Assembly (NCBI RefSeq): GCF_030144325.1
Contig: NZ_CP126307.1
Coordinates: 3,738,501 to 3,802,500 of the forward strand
Reading direction: 5' to 3'
DNA length: 64,000 nucleotides
Origin: Bosea vestrisii
Lineage (GTDB): Bacteria > Pseudomonadota > Alphaproteobacteria > Rhizobiales > Beijerinckiaceae
The notes beneath the pieces are model-generated. The model ran no database searches. It was not told where the DNA came from and saw only the letters and a list, made by a program, of their open reading frames with translations. Positions 51,520 to 60,429 of this stretch are shown here, one piece after another. The position numbers were made by a program, and so were the translations under genes. Numbering within the stretch: the first letter of the stretch is position 1; each line of letters starts with the position of its first letter.

Positions 51520-53102
51520 GGCCTGATCTCCACGGTCTCCTTGAGGCGGATCATCTCGAAATCCGAGACCAGGATCTCGAGTTCGACGGTCCAGCGGCCG
51601 GCGATGGGGAGCGTCAGGTGGCTGACCTGCCAGTCGCCATCTCCCTGCCGGATGGCTTGCCGTTCCATGGGTTCGATGCCGGCGGTGGGGTTGGCGAGCG
51701 ACAGGCGAAGTTCCCTGGCATTGAGCGGGCCGAACTCGCCATTCAGCAGCGAGACGGTGATCGTCACGGGGCCAACCCGGCCCGGTGTCACGCTGAGATC
51801 GGCCATCGCCTTCTCGGTATGGATATGGACGCTCGCCGGCTGCGCCGCGGCCGCGGTGAGTGCGCGCGGTGGCGGCGTGAAGCGCCAGAGCGCAGCCGTG
51901 CCGAGAATGACGAGCACCACGACCACCTCGGCCGCAACGACCCTGCGCAGCTGCCGCGATCCTGCAATCTGCCCCGATGCGGCCTTCGCCGTCAGCCGAT
52001 AGCGGTTGAAGCTCGCGAGCCCGAGCAGGATTGCGACGAGGCCGAGCTTGGCGAGAAGGACATTGCCGTAGGCGGTTTCGAGCAGAGCCTGCGGTCGCTC
52101 GACCTGCACGATGGCGAGGACCGCACCGCTGAGGAGGAGTGCGATCAGCAGATATGGAATGCGTGCGGAGAACCGCGTCAGCGCAACCGCTCCCGCAGGC
52201 TCGCGCAGCGCGAAGGCAAAGGGCATCAGCGCGCCGGCCCAGCCGGCGAGGGCAACTGCATGCAGGAAGACGGCCGGACGCATCAGCAACTGCGGCGCGG
52301 CCGCGCTGGCATGGCCGCTCGCCGCGAGGGCGAGGCCGACTCCGAGCCAGCCGACGAGCGCCAGCATGCGGCCGATCGTGCCGGGCGCGACCAAAGCCGC
52401 GAGCGCTGCGAGCAGGGCAAGCGCAGCGACCAGAGCGGTGCGGCCGAAGCTGCTCGCAGCCGCAGCTTGCCAGACGGCCGCTTGCAAGGCGCTGGAGGGT
52501 GGAAGAGCCAGCGCGTCGAGCCCCTGCGCCACGAGCGCAAATGGCAGGGACAGAAGCCCGAGCGTTAGGAAGCCTGCGATAGGCGCGCGCGCGGCTGCGG
52601 GGAGGGGAGTGACCCACGCTATGAAGGCGACGCCGCCAACGCCGAAGGCGAGGCCGAGAGAGAGCCCGAGCTTGCCGAGCCAGAGCATGAAGCGGACGGC
52701 TGGCTCGCTCTGCGTCGTCACGGCTGGAGCCGCACCGGGCGCGCCGATCGAGAACACCACCGAGCCGCCGACGGGATGGCCGTCCTCCGAGATGACGCGC
52801 CAGCTCAGTACATGCGTGCCTTGGCCGAGATCCGCGGGTGACGCGATCGAAAGCGTCAGGTCAGAGAGCGTGAAGCGCGTCAGCGGGCGAGCGGTTCCGT
52901 CGGGGGCTATCAGCTTCAGCACCAGCGGCGAGACCGGCTCGCTGAAGCTCAGGCTGAACTCGACCGGCGCGACAGCGATCACCGCCCCGTCGGCTGGAAC
53001 GGCCTTCGTCAGTGCGGCGTGCGCCAGCGCCTGCCCCGCCGTTGCCAGCGAGGCGACGGCGAGGCCGAGCAGGATGAGGAGAAGGCGGAGTTGCCGGGTC
53101 AT
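51516..53102 (-). CDS. CopC-CopD fusion, copper resistance/import protein
   Basis: 528 residues from ATG 53102. Signal peptide, then mature CopC domain beginning HAALTKAVPADGAV, with the N-terminal His that binds Cu(II), and EDGHPVGGSVVFSIG. From about residue 140 to 400 there are eight hydrophobic segments of CopD/PcoD. The last ~110 residues form a soluble domain (VTPGRVGPVTITVSLL, SHLTLPIAGRWTVELE) as in YtkA-like proteins. Copper would be bound outside and passed across the inner membrane. Neighbours YcnI and PCuAC support a copper acquisition or handling operon. Confidence 0.93.
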   Translation of the reverse strand: MTRQLRLLLILLGLAVASLATAGQALAHAALTKAVPADGAVIAVAPVEFSLSFSEPVSPLVLKLIAPDGTARPLTRFTLSDLTLSIASPADLGQGTHVLSWRVISEDGHPVGGSVVFSIGAPGAAPAVTTQSEPAVRFMLWLGKLGLSLGLAFGVGGVAFIAWVTPLPAAARAPIAGFLTLGLLSLPFALVAQGLDALALPPSSALQAAVWQAAAASSFGRTALVAALALLAALAALVAPGTIGRMLALVGWLGVGLALAASGHASAAAPQLLMRPAVFLHAVALAGWAGALMPFAFALREPAGAVALTRFSARIPYLLIALLLSGAVLAIVQVERPQALLETAYGNVLLAKLGLVAILLGLASFNRYRLTAKAASGQIAGSRQLRRVVAAEVVVVLVILGTAALWRFTPPPRALTAAAAQPASVHIHTEKAMADLSVTPGRVGPVTITVSLLNGEFGPLNARELRLSLANPTAGIEPMERQAIRQGDGDWQVSHLTLPIAGRWTVELEILVSDFEMIRLKETVEIRP

Positions 53103-53143
53103 GGCGGTAGGGCGGCCGGGCGGGAAAGCCCGGCCACGCTCGC

Positions 53144-53662
53144 TCACTTCTTCGGGGTCAGCTTCACGCCGGGCGCCGGGAACTTGTAATCATCAGCCGA
53201 CTTGCCAGCCGCCGGGATCTCGATCCAGCGTTCGACCGCGCCGCCCTCGCATTCCTGCACCACCGGCACGTAGAGCGTGGTCTCCGGCTTGAGGTCGGCG
53301 GTGAGATAGCCGCGCAGCACGAACTCGTCATAGTGCTCGTCAAGCAGCTTGCCGCCGCTCCAGGAGACTTCGGTGACGCCCTCGGCCGTCGGCGTGCCGT
53401 AGTAATCATAGGGCTTCTCGTACTTGCCCTTGGTCGTCTCCAGCGTCCAGCCGGGCTTGGGCATCGGCTTGACCGCGATAACCCCCTCGGGGATGCGGAC
53501 GCGGACCTTGGTCGTGGCCGCGCCCTTGCAGCCATGTGGCACGCGCAGCACCGCCTTGTAGGTCGAACCGACCGGGGCCTGCTGGGTCTCCAGCGTGACA
53601 TGGGCGAAGGCCGGGCCGGCAGCGAAAGCCGCGACAAGAGCGGCGAGGGAAAGAGACTTCAT
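53144..53662 (-). CDS. YcnI-like periplasmic copper-binding protein (DUF1775)
   Basis: 172 residues with a signal peptide ending AFA, so the mature protein starts with His (HVTLETQQAPVGSTYKAV). That N-terminal His with nearby Trp/Glu is the mononuclear Cu(II) site of YcnI. Further family phrases: KAVLRVPHGCKGAATTKVRV and EVSWSGGKLLDEHYDEFVLRG. YcnI genes usually sit beside copC/copD, as here (41 bases upstream of copCD). Likely a copper chaperone. Confidence 0.92.
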   Translation of the reverse strand: MKSLSLAALVAAFAAGPAFAHVTLETQQAPVGSTYKAVLRVPHGCKGAATTKVRVRIPEGVIAVKPMPKPGWTLETTKGKYEKPYDYYGTPTAEGVTEVSWSGGKLLDEHYDEFVLRGYLTADLKPETTLYVPVVQECEGGAVERWIEIPAAGKSADDYKFPAPGVKLTPKK

Positions 53663-53841
53663 CGTCAGGAATCCTTGCGGAATGGGCGCCGGGATGGCCG
53701 GCACAGCCGCCCGGAGGCGGCATTGGTTCGAATGAGCGCGCGCTGGCAGCTTTGCCGTCGCGAGCGAATGGGATGGGGGAGGTTACTTGCGGCCGTCAGG
53801 GCAGCGCAGATTCCGGCGCGATGCGCTCGGATGCGCGCAGC

Positions 53842-54207
53842 TCAGAGGGTGGTGGGCGGCGCGCGGGGGTTGGCCGGAGAGCGGCCAGCGATGAAGCCGG
53901 ATGGCAGGTCGAGCCGCTGCTGGAAGGCGACGAGATCGACAGCGCGGTGCACGACCGGCAGGAACGAGACGGGTGCAGCCGGGGCGCCCGTGCCGGAGAA
54001 GGCGCAGCCGAGCATGCAGCAGCTCATCAGCGCATGCGCCGCGGCGCCGTCGCTTTGACTCGCCGGCATGTCGCCGCCGGCGCAGAGCGTCATCGCCAGC
54101 GAACGGTCGAGGCTGAAGCTCGCCGCATTGGCGCCGGAGGCTAGGCCGGCGAAGATCGCCTGAAGCACGACGAGATAGGCCGCGGCCAGCGCGACCCAGC
54201 GTCTCAT
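53842..54207 (-). CDS. Small exported DUF2946-like protein
   Basis: 121 residues from ATG 54207 (MRRWVALAAAYLVVLQAIFA); the open frame further up is not coding-like. A hydrophobic N-terminal signal or anchor is followed by three or four cysteines (MTLCAGG, MSCCMLGCA) that could bind a soft metal. Size, N-terminus and copper-gene context resemble DUF2946 proteins. A promoter is visible just upstream, so it may head the copper operon, though 180 bases separate it from ycnI. Confidence 0.75.
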   Translation of the reverse strand: MRRWVALAAAYLVVLQAIFAGLASGANAASFSLDRSLAMTLCAGGDMPASQSDGAAAHALMSCCMLGCAFSGTGAPAAPVSFLPVVHRAVDLVAFQQRLDLPSGFIAGRSPANPRAPPTTL

Positions 54208-54253
54208 CCCTGCTTTGCGGCGCCCTGCGGACAAAACCGGCCCTCCTGCCGCT

Positions 54254-54281
54254 TCGATAGCATGACTACTGGCCGGGTCAA
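54254..54281 (-). promoter_or_regulatory. Candidate sigma-70 promoter of the copper genes
   Basis: On the minus strand TTGACC (54281-54276) and TATCGA (54259-54254) are 16 bases apart, in the gap between the cadR stop and the DUF2946-like ATG. No clear operator is seen in it. Confidence 0.5.
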
Positions 54282-54295
54282 TTTGCCTGGATGTC

Positions 54296-54742
54296 TCAGT
54301 GGCCGTGGTGCTCGCACTGGGCATGATCGGCCAGCGCCTCGATGACGGCGCAATCGCAGGCCGCGACGCCGCCTGAGCAAACCGTTGCGATCCGGGCGAG
54401 TTCCGCCTCCAGCGAGCGCAGCCGTGCGATCTTGTCGCGGACTTCGTCGAGATGACTGGCGGCGATGGCATGTGCTTCGTCGCAGGCCATGCCGGGTGTG
54501 TCCGAAAGCCGCAGCAAAGTGCGGATGCTCTCGACCGCGAAGCCGAGATCGCGCGCATGCTTGATGAAGGCGAGCCGCTCGACATGGGCGCGGCCATAGC
54601 GGCGCTGGTTGCCCTCGGAGCGCTCCGGCTCAGGCAGCAGGCCGACCTGCTCGTAATAGCGGATGGTCTCGACCTTGACCCCGGTCCGCTCGGCCAGCGT
54701 CCCGATCGGCACCACGCGTTCCAGGATTTTCGCCGGCTGCAT
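54296..54742 (-). CDS. cadR: MerR-family Cd/Pb/Zn-responsive regulator (CadR/PbrR-like)
   Basis: 148 residues. MerR winged helix (PIGTLAERTGVKVETIRYYE, RRYGRAHVERLAFIKHARDL). Metal ligands: Cys in GMACDEAH, then CSGGVAACDC and the tail QCEHHGH. This Cys/His-rich C-terminus matches CadR/PbrR/ZntR rather than CueR. It is divergent from the P-type ATPase gene, with a 19-bp-spacer promoter between. Should switch on the efflux ATPase when cadmium, lead or zinc rises. Confidence 0.88.
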   Translation of the reverse strand: MQPAKILERVVPIGTLAERTGVKVETIRYYEQVGLLPEPERSEGNQRRYGRAHVERLAFIKHARDLGFAVESIRTLLRLSDTPGMACDEAHAIAASHLDEVRDKIARLRSLEAELARIATVCSGGVAACDCAVIEALADHAQCEHHGH

Positions 54743-54753
54743 GATTTTCCCTC

Positions 54754-54784
54754 TTGAAGCTGTAGTGGCTACAGGTTGTAGGTA
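54754..54784 (+). promoter_or_regulatory. CadR-type promoter/operator for the efflux ATPase
   Basis: TTGAAG (54754-54759) and TAGGTA (54779-54784) enclose 19 bases. The spacer carries the perfect palindrome CTGTAG-TGG-CTACAG (54760-54774), closely like known CadR/PbrR sites. It lies 12 bases upstream of the cadR ATG and 36 upstream of the ATPase ATG, so the regulator also controls itself. Confidence 0.88.
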
Positions 54785-54820
54785 GGTGGCCCCGCAACGC
54801 TGTCAAGCGGAGACGAGAGC

Positions 54821-57175
54821 ATGGCCACCGCCGTAAAACCCGAAACGGAAACGCTGTCCTGGAAAGTCGGCGGCATGGATTGCGCGAGTTGCGCAGCGAA
54901 GATTCGCGGCGCGGTCGAGCGGCTGCCCGGCGTCTCCGACGTGCGTCTCTCGGTGATGTCCGAGACATTGACGCTCGCGCTCGACGAGAGCCGGACCGGC
55001 CGCGACGCCATCGAAAAGCGCGTCGCCAGCCTCGGCTACAAGACGACGCCGACGAGCGCGCTACGCGTGGCAGCGCCCGCGCCAGAGGCGAGCTGCGGCT
55101 GTGGCCACGATCATGGGCCGGCGGACAAGGCGCACGGCCACGTGCACGGGCACAACCAGGATCATTCGGATTGGGGCGACCATGAGCACGATCATGCAAA
55201 CCACGATCACAAGCACGACCACGGTCACGGCAAGGCCAAACCGGCCGCCGCCGACCAGGGCCACGGCCTGCCCGGCCATGTCCACGAGCCGACGCCGGAT
55301 GGCGTCTCCCGGTACGAGACCGGCAAGGGCAGGCTCGTCCTCCTGACCGGCGCGCTGCTCGCCGGCGCTTGGCTGACCAAGCTCGCCTTGTCGGAGACCG
55401 CCGCCTATTGGGCCTTTATCGCCGCCTGCGTGATCGGCGTCGTGCCGGTGGCGCGGCGCGCCTTCGCCGCGGCCATGGTCGGCCAGCCCTTCACCATCGA
55501 GATGCTGATGACGATCGCCGCGACCGGCGCGCTCGTCATCGGCGCGGCCGAGGAAGCGGCGCTGGTCGTCTTCCTCTTCGCCGTCGGCGAGGTGCTGGAA
55601 GGCGTTGCCGCCGACCGCGCCCGCGCCTCGATCCGGGCACTCGGCGATCTCGTGCCGAAGACGGCGCTGATCGAGGAGAATGGCGAGACCCGTCAGGTCG
55701 AGGCGGCCGCGCTTGCGGTCGGCCAGATCGTGCTGGTCCGCCCGGGCGATCGTATCCCGGCCGACGGCGCGATCAGCGATGGCATCTCCGGCATCGACGA
55801 GAGCCCGGTCACCGGCGAATCCGTGCCGAAGACCAAGGGCGTCGGCGACCAGGTCTATGCCGGCTCCGTCAATCGCGAGGCGGCCCTGCGCGTCCGCGTC
55901 GAGAAAGCGGCTGAAGACAACACCATCGCTCGCATCATTCGCCTGGTCGAGGAAGCGCAGGAGGCGAGGGCGCCGACCGAGCGCTTCATCGACCGCTTCT
56001 CGCGCATCTACATGCCGGCGATCGTCAGCCTTGCCATCCTCGTCGCGCTGGTGCCGCCGCTCGCCTTTGGCGGCGAGTGGTCGGTCTGGATCTATCGGGC
56101 GCTGGCGCTGTTCTTGATCGGCTGCCCCTGCGCGCTGGTCATCTCCGTGCCGGCCTCGATCGCGGCAGCACTTTCGACCGGGGCGCGCCAGGGCCTGCTG
56201 CTCAAAGGCGGCGTGGTGATTGAGGCTGCCGCCCGCACCGGCGTCGTCGCCTTCGACAAGACCGGCACGTTGACCGCAGGCGAGCCGCGCGTCACCGAGA
56301 TCGTCGCGCTCGGCCGTGACGAGCGCAAAATCGTCGAGCTCGCCGCTGCGGTCGAGACCGGCTCCAGTCATCCGCTGGCGCTCGCGATCATCGCCCGCGC
56401 CAAGGCGCATGCGATCCCGGTGCGCGCTGCCGCGAATGCCGCCGCCATCGCCGGCAAGGGCGTGACGGGCATGCTCGACGGCATCGACATCTTCGTCGGC
56501 GCGCCGCGTCACGCGAAGGATCGTGCGACCTTCGACGCAGCCGCGCTGGAAGCAGTCGAGCGGCTTGAAACCGCCGGCAAGACCGTCGCCGCGGTCATTG
56601 CCGATGGCCAGCTCGCCGGACTGATCGCCTTGCGCGACGAGCCGCGCGAGGATGCCGCCGACGCCATCGCCGAACTCAAGGCACTCGGTGTCCGTTCGGT
56701 GATGCTGACCGGCGACAATGCCCGCACCGGCGCCGCCATCGCCGGCTCGCTCGGCCTGGAGCACAAGGCCGAATTGATGCCGGACGACAAGGTCACCGCC
56801 ATCAAGGAGCTGGCACGCGAGGCGCCGGTGATGATGGTCGGCGACGGCATCAACGATGCCCCGGCTTTGGCCGCCGCCCATATCGGCGTCGCCATGGGTT
56901 CGGGGACGGATGTCGCGCTCGAGACCGCCGATGGCGCGGTGCTGAAGAGCCGGGTGCGCGACATCGCCGCGATGATCCGGCTGGCGCGGGCGACGATGGG
57001 CAATATCCGCGCCAATATCGCGATCGCGCTGGGCTTGAAGGCCGTGTTCCTGGTCACCACCGTGTTTGGCTATACCGGCCTCTGGGTCGCGATCCTCGCC
57101 GATACCGGCGCGACCGTGCTGGTCACCGCGAACGCGCTGCGGCTGCTCCGCTTCAACGCCGGCAAGGCCGGCTGA
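54821..57175 (+). CDS. cadA: Heavy-metal P1B-type ATPase (Zn/Cd/Pb efflux)
   Basis: 784 residues. One N-terminal metal-binding domain with GGMDCASC (Cys21, Cys24), then a histidine-rich linker (about residues 88-155) suited to zinc or cadmium. The transport helices carry the CPC motif (435-437). The phosphorylated Asp479 is in FDKTGTLTAGEP, the HP dipeptide in GSSHPLAL, and the hinge GDGINDAPALAAA is near the end. Complete and in good order. The CadR-like regulator and CDF gene fit Zn/Cd/Pb rather than copper. Export from cytoplasm to periplasm is expected. Confidence 0.94.
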   Translation: MATAVKPETETLSWKVGGMDCASCAAKIRGAVERLPGVSDVRLSVMSETLTLALDESRTGRDAIEKRVASLGYKTTPTSALRVAAPAPEASCGCGHDHGPADKAHGHVHGHNQDHSDWGDHEHDHANHDHKHDHGHGKAKPAAADQGHGLPGHVHEPTPDGVSRYETGKGRLVLLTGALLAGAWLTKLALSETAAYWAFIAACVIGVVPVARRAFAAAMVGQPFTIEMLMTIAATGALVIGAAEEAALVVFLFAVGEVLEGVAADRARASIRALGDLVPKTALIEENGETRQVEAAALAVGQIVLVRPGDRIPADGAISDGISGIDESPVTGESVPKTKGVGDQVYAGSVNREAALRVRVEKAAEDNTIARIIRLVEEAQEARAPTERFIDRFSRIYMPAIVSLAILVALVPPLAFGGEWSVWIYRALALFLIGCPCALVISVPASIAAALSTGARQGLLLKGGVVIEAAARTGVVAFDKTGTLTAGEPRVTEIVALGRDERKIVELAAAVETGSSHPLALAIIARAKAHAIPVRAAANAAAIAGKGVTGMLDGIDIFVGAPRHAKDRATFDAAALEAVERLETAGKTVAAVIADGQLAGLIALRDEPREDAADAIAELKALGVRSVMLTGDNARTGAAIAGSLGLEHKAELMPDDKVTAIKELAREAPVMMVGDGINDAPALAAAHIGVAMGSGTDVALETADGAVLKSRVRDIAAMIRLARATMGNIRANIAIALGLKAVFLVTTVFGYTGLWVAILADTGATVLVTANALRLLRFNAGKAG

Positions 57176-57187
57176 GGAGAACAGCCG

Positions 57188-57818
57188 ATGTCCGGCATGG
57201 AGATCGCCAGTTATCTGATGGTCGTCGTCTACGTCGTCAGCTTCCTCGCCATGTCGGCGATCTTGGCGAAGGAGGCCGGCCGCGCGGTCTGGCTGTTCGG
57301 CAAGGGCGGGGGAGAAGCAGACGCTGCCGGCGTCACTCTTCCGGATCGCCTTTGCCGGCGCCGTGCTCTGGCCACTCTGGCTCGCCACCTTCGGCAATCC
57401 GATGAGGGCCGATCCGCTGACGGTGGCGCTGGACGGGCCCTGGTTCGATGTCCTCGGCCATCTCCTGGTCGTCATCGGCGCCTGCATCGCGCTTTTGTCG
57501 CAGCGCTATATGGGCACCTCCTGGCGCATCGGTGCGGCCGAGGGCGAGCAGGGCGCGATCGTCGACAGTGGCCCCTTCGCGATCTCGCGCAATCCGGTCT
57601 TCGTCGGCCAGGCGCTGCTTTTCATTGGCCTCTTCATCGTCCTGCCGAGCTTCGTTCAGGTGGTGCTGACGCTGGCGCTGCTCGTTGCGATCAGGCTGCA
57701 GGTTGCGATCGAGGAGCGCGTGCTCGCCGCCTCGCTCGGTGGTCCCTATCTCGCCTACAAGGCTCGCGTTCGGCGCTGGCTGGGCGTTGGCGGCAGCGCC
57801 GCCGGAGAAACCGCATGA
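57188..57818 (+). CDS. Isoprenylcysteine methyltransferase-like membrane protein, apparent frameshift near 57310
   Basis: Starts SGMEIASYLMVVVYVVSFLA. The first frame is good to about residue 40 (LFGKGG), then degrades. The next frame reads KQTLPASLFRIAFAGAVLWP and on through GPFAISRNPVFVGQALLFIG to 57818. Dropping one G from the G5 run at 57308-57312 unites them to about 209 residues. The SRNPxFxG phrase and four or so membrane helices are typical of ICMT/phospholipid methyltransferase-like proteins. Genes of this family often accompany cadA and lspA in metal-resistance cassettes. Coupled to lspA by ATGA. Confidence 0.8.
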
Positions 57819-58321
57819 CCTCGTGGCGCAAACTTGTCGCCGTCATTGCTGTCGCGCTCGTGGCAGCCGGGCTCGATCAGGCCAGCAAATGGTTGATGCT
57901 GGAAGTCGTGCTCAATCCGCCGCAGCTGATCGAACTCACACCCTTCCTCAATCTGCGCCTCGGCTTCAACACTGGCGTCAGCTTCGGTCTGTTCCGCGAC
58001 ACGCTGGAGGCCTGGCCGGGACTGCTCGGGCTGTTCAAATTCGCGGCCGGCTTCGGCCTGCTGGCCTGGGCAATGCTCGCACGGCACCGCCTGGAGCGCA
58101 TCGGCCTTGCGCTGATGGCCGGCGGGGCCTTCGGCAATGCGATCGATCGCTGGCGCCGGGGCGCGGTCACCGATTTCCTCGATCTGCATTGGGACGACTG
58201 GCACTGGCCGACCTTCAACGGCGCCGACATCGCTCTGACCTTCGGTGTGGTGCTGATGCTTCTGGCCGCCCTGCCGGTGATGAACCGAACGCCAAACCGG
58301 CATATGAGCGGAGCATCCTGA
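57815..58321 (+). CDS. lspA: Signal peptidase II (lipoprotein signal peptidase), metal-cassette copy
   Basis: 168 residues, four membrane helices. Conserved elements: GLDQASKWLM, NTGVSFGLF, GNAIDRWRRGAVTDFLDL with the first catalytic Asp region, and NGADIALTFGV with the second. It cleaves prolipoprotein signals in the inner membrane. Its place between cadA-linked methyltransferase and CDF genes marks it as the accessory copy found in cadmium/lead cassettes (as pbrC), so a housekeeping lspA should exist elsewhere. Confidence 0.93.
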   Translation: MTSWRKLVAVIAVALVAAGLDQASKWLMLEVVLNPPQLIELTPFLNLRLGFNTGVSFGLFRDTLEAWPGLLGLFKFAAGFGLLAWAMLARHRLERIGLALMAGGAFGNAIDRWRRGAVTDFLDLHWDDWHWPTFNGADIALTFGVVLMLLAALPVMNRTPNRHMSGAS

Positions 58322-59223
58322 TGGGCGCGGGACACTCGCATGGCGGCAGCGCCGGTACGGCGGCGGGCCGCCACAAATCGCGGCTTGCCGCCGCCTTCGG
58401 CCTGACCTTCGCCTTCATGCTCGCCGAGGTCATCGGCGGCTTGTGGACCGGCAGCCTCGCATTGCTGGCGGACGCAGCGCACATGCTGACCGATGCCGGC
58501 GGGCTCGCGCTGGCGCTGGTCGCGATCCGCTTCGCCGAGAAGCCGGCGACGCCGCAACGGACCTTCGGCTACGTCCGGATGGAAATCCTGTCGGCGCTCG
58601 CCAACGCCGTCGTCCTGCTGCTGCTGACGCTCTACATCCTCTACGAGGCCTATGAGCGTTTTCGGAGCCCACCGCCCATCCTCGGTGGGCCGATGCTCGC
58701 TGTCGCGGTGGTCGGGCTGATCGTCAACCTGATCAGCATGAAGCTGCTCGCCGGCGGCTCCTCCGAGAGCCTCAACGTCAAGGGCGCCTATTTCGAGGTG
58801 CTGAGCGACATGCTCGGCTCGCTCGGCGTCATCATCGCGGCGGTCATCGTGATGACGACCGGCTGGCGGCTTGCCGATCCGATCGTCGGCGCCGGCATCG
58901 GTCTCTTCATCGTGCCGCGGACTTGGATCCTGCTGAAGCAGGCCGTCCACATCCTGATGGAGGGCACGCCGCCAGAGGTCGATATGGCTCTGCTGGAGAA
59001 GTCGCTGCTGGCGCTGCCGAGCGTCACCGCCGTCCACGATTTGCATGTCTGGACACTGACATCTGGTCTCGATGCGATGAGCGCCCATGTCGTGGTCGCC
59101 GACATGGCTGAAACCAGGCCGACCCTCGTCGCCGCTAATCGGCTGTTGGCCGAGGAATTCGGGCTCAAGCACACGACGATCCAGATCGAGGATCAGGCGA
59201 TCCGGCAGGCGGATGGTCTCTGA
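58321..59223 (+). CDS. CDF-family cation efflux protein (CzcD-like)
   Basis: 300 residues, six membrane helices. The N-terminus has GHSHGG. Transport-site residues are in LLADAAHMLTDAGGLALAL (HxxxD in helix 2) and AYFEVLSDMLGSLGVIIAAV (HxxxD replaced by ExxxD-type ESD in helix 5). The cytoplasmic domain is VTAVHDLHVWTLTSGLDAMS. Exports Zn, Cd or Co by proton exchange. ATG shares one base with the lspA stop. Last gene of the cadA cassette. Confidence 0.92.
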   Translation: MGAGHSHGGSAGTAAGRHKSRLAAAFGLTFAFMLAEVIGGLWTGSLALLADAAHMLTDAGGLALALVAIRFAEKPATPQRTFGYVRMEILSALANAVVLLLLTLYILYEAYERFRSPPPILGGPMLAVAVVGLIVNLISMKLLAGGSSESLNVKGAYFEVLSDMLGSLGVIIAAVIVMTTGWRLADPIVGAGIGLFIVPRTWILLKQAVHILMEGTPPEVDMALLEKSLLALPSVTAVHDLHVWTLTSGLDAMSAHVVVADMAETRPTLVAANRLLAEEFGLKHTTIQIEDQAIRQADGL

Positions 59224-59338
59224 TCGGATGGCGGTTCACGAAAACGTCAATTGAACCTCGACCGGCCTGAGGTTGCAGGGTCGCGCGGGCTTGAAGCCCG
59301 TTCACGAGTCGTTAGCGCCAGACGCCGATAATTTTCTC

Positions 59339-60397
59339 ATGTCCGATCGTTCCCTTCTCCAGCGTCTCCGGCGCTTCGCACTGCTCGGTGTCGCCGCTGT
59401 CGCGCTCTCATCCTGTGTCGGGATGGAGGGTGATGGCCGCGGCAACCAGCCTTTGCCGGCCGCGCTCGTCTCGCAGATGTCGGCGAAGGGCATGAGCCAG
59501 GCCGACCCGATCGTCGTGCGCCTCTACAAGAAGGAGAGCGAGCTCGAAGTCTGGAAGCGCGACCGCTCCGGCCAATACGCTCTGCTCAAGACCTATCCGA
59601 TGTGCCGCTGGTCGGGCCAGCTCGGTCCCAAGAAGCGCGAAGGCGACCGGCAGGCGCCCGAGGGCTTCTACACGGTGACGGCGGAGCTGATGAATCCGAA
59701 GTCGCAGTTCTATCTCTCGTTCAATCTCGGCTATCCCAACGCGCTCGAGAAGGCGCAGGGCTATACCGGTTCAGCCCTGATGGTGCACGGCGCCTGTACT
59801 TCGGCTGGCTGCTACGCCATGACCGACGACGGCGTCACCGAGATCTACGGGATGGCGCGCGAGGCCTTCGCCGGCGGCCAGCGCAGCTTCCAGGTCCAGG
59901 CCTTCCCGTTCCGGATGACGCCGGAGAACCTGGCCCGTCATCGCAGCAATCCGAACATCGACTTCTGGCGCAATCTCAAGGAAGGCTCGGATCATTTCGA
60001 GGCGACGCGGCAACCGCCACGTCTGGCGACTTGCGGCAATCGCTACGTCTTCAATCCGGCCGGCGATGCCTCGGCTTTCGTCCCCGGCGCGCCGTGCCCG
60101 GCCTACCAGGCCGATGCCGAGGTCGAGCCGCTGGTCGCGGCCCGCAGTGCCCGCGACGAAGCGCGCCTCGCCGAGCTCTCCAGCAGCACGCCGGCGATGA
60201 GCTATGCGCTGATGGATGGCGGCATGCACCAGAGCTTCCGCAAGCTCCTGCGCAATATCGGGCCGGAGCGGATGCAGACCATGGTCGCCGGCAAGGTGGA
60301 GATCAGCGCGCCGCAGGCGGCGCTGGCCGATCCCTATGGCGGCGGCGACGATGAGCCGCAGCAGGCAACGGCGACCGGGTCGATTACGCCGCGTTGA
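59339..60397 (+). CDS. L,D-transpeptidase lipoprotein (YkuD family)
   Basis: 352 residues from ATG 59339 (MSDRSLLQRLRRFALLG). Signal with lipobox ALSSC, so probably an outer-membrane-anchored lipoprotein. The YkuD catalytic motif is VHGACTSAGCYAM, with the nucleophile Cys in SAGC and His in VHG. It forms 3-3 peptidoglycan cross-links or tethers proteins to murein. The C-terminal 150 residues are of unknown fold. An upstream in-frame ATG at 59273 is less likely because it would bury the signal peptide. Confidence 0.9.
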   Translation: MSDRSLLQRLRRFALLGVAAVALSSCVGMEGDGRGNQPLPAALVSQMSAKGMSQADPIVVRLYKKESELEVWKRDRSGQYALLKTYPMCRWSGQLGPKKREGDRQAPEGFYTVTAELMNPKSQFYLSFNLGYPNALEKAQGYTGSALMVHGACTSAGCYAMTDDGVTEIYGMAREAFAGGQRSFQVQAFPFRMTPENLARHRSNPNIDFWRNLKEGSDHFEATRQPPRLATCGNRYVFNPAGDASAFVPGAPCPAYQADAEVEPLVAARSARDEARLAELSSSTPAMSYALMDGGMHQSFRKLLRNIGPERMQTMVAGKVEISAPQAALADPYGGGDDEPQQATATGSITPR

Positions 60398-60429
60398 CGC
60401 CGGCGAAGCCGGCGGCCAGACAGGGCGCC

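Noticed and set aside
55080..55260. Tandem repeat region
   Set aside because: Low-complexity signal comes from His/Asp codons in the metal-binding linker of the ATPase.
55061..57487. Minus-strand 808-aa frame antisense to cadA
   Set aside because: Composition (Asp, Gly, Arg, His) is that of an antisense shadow; the plus strand encodes a complete P-type ATPase.
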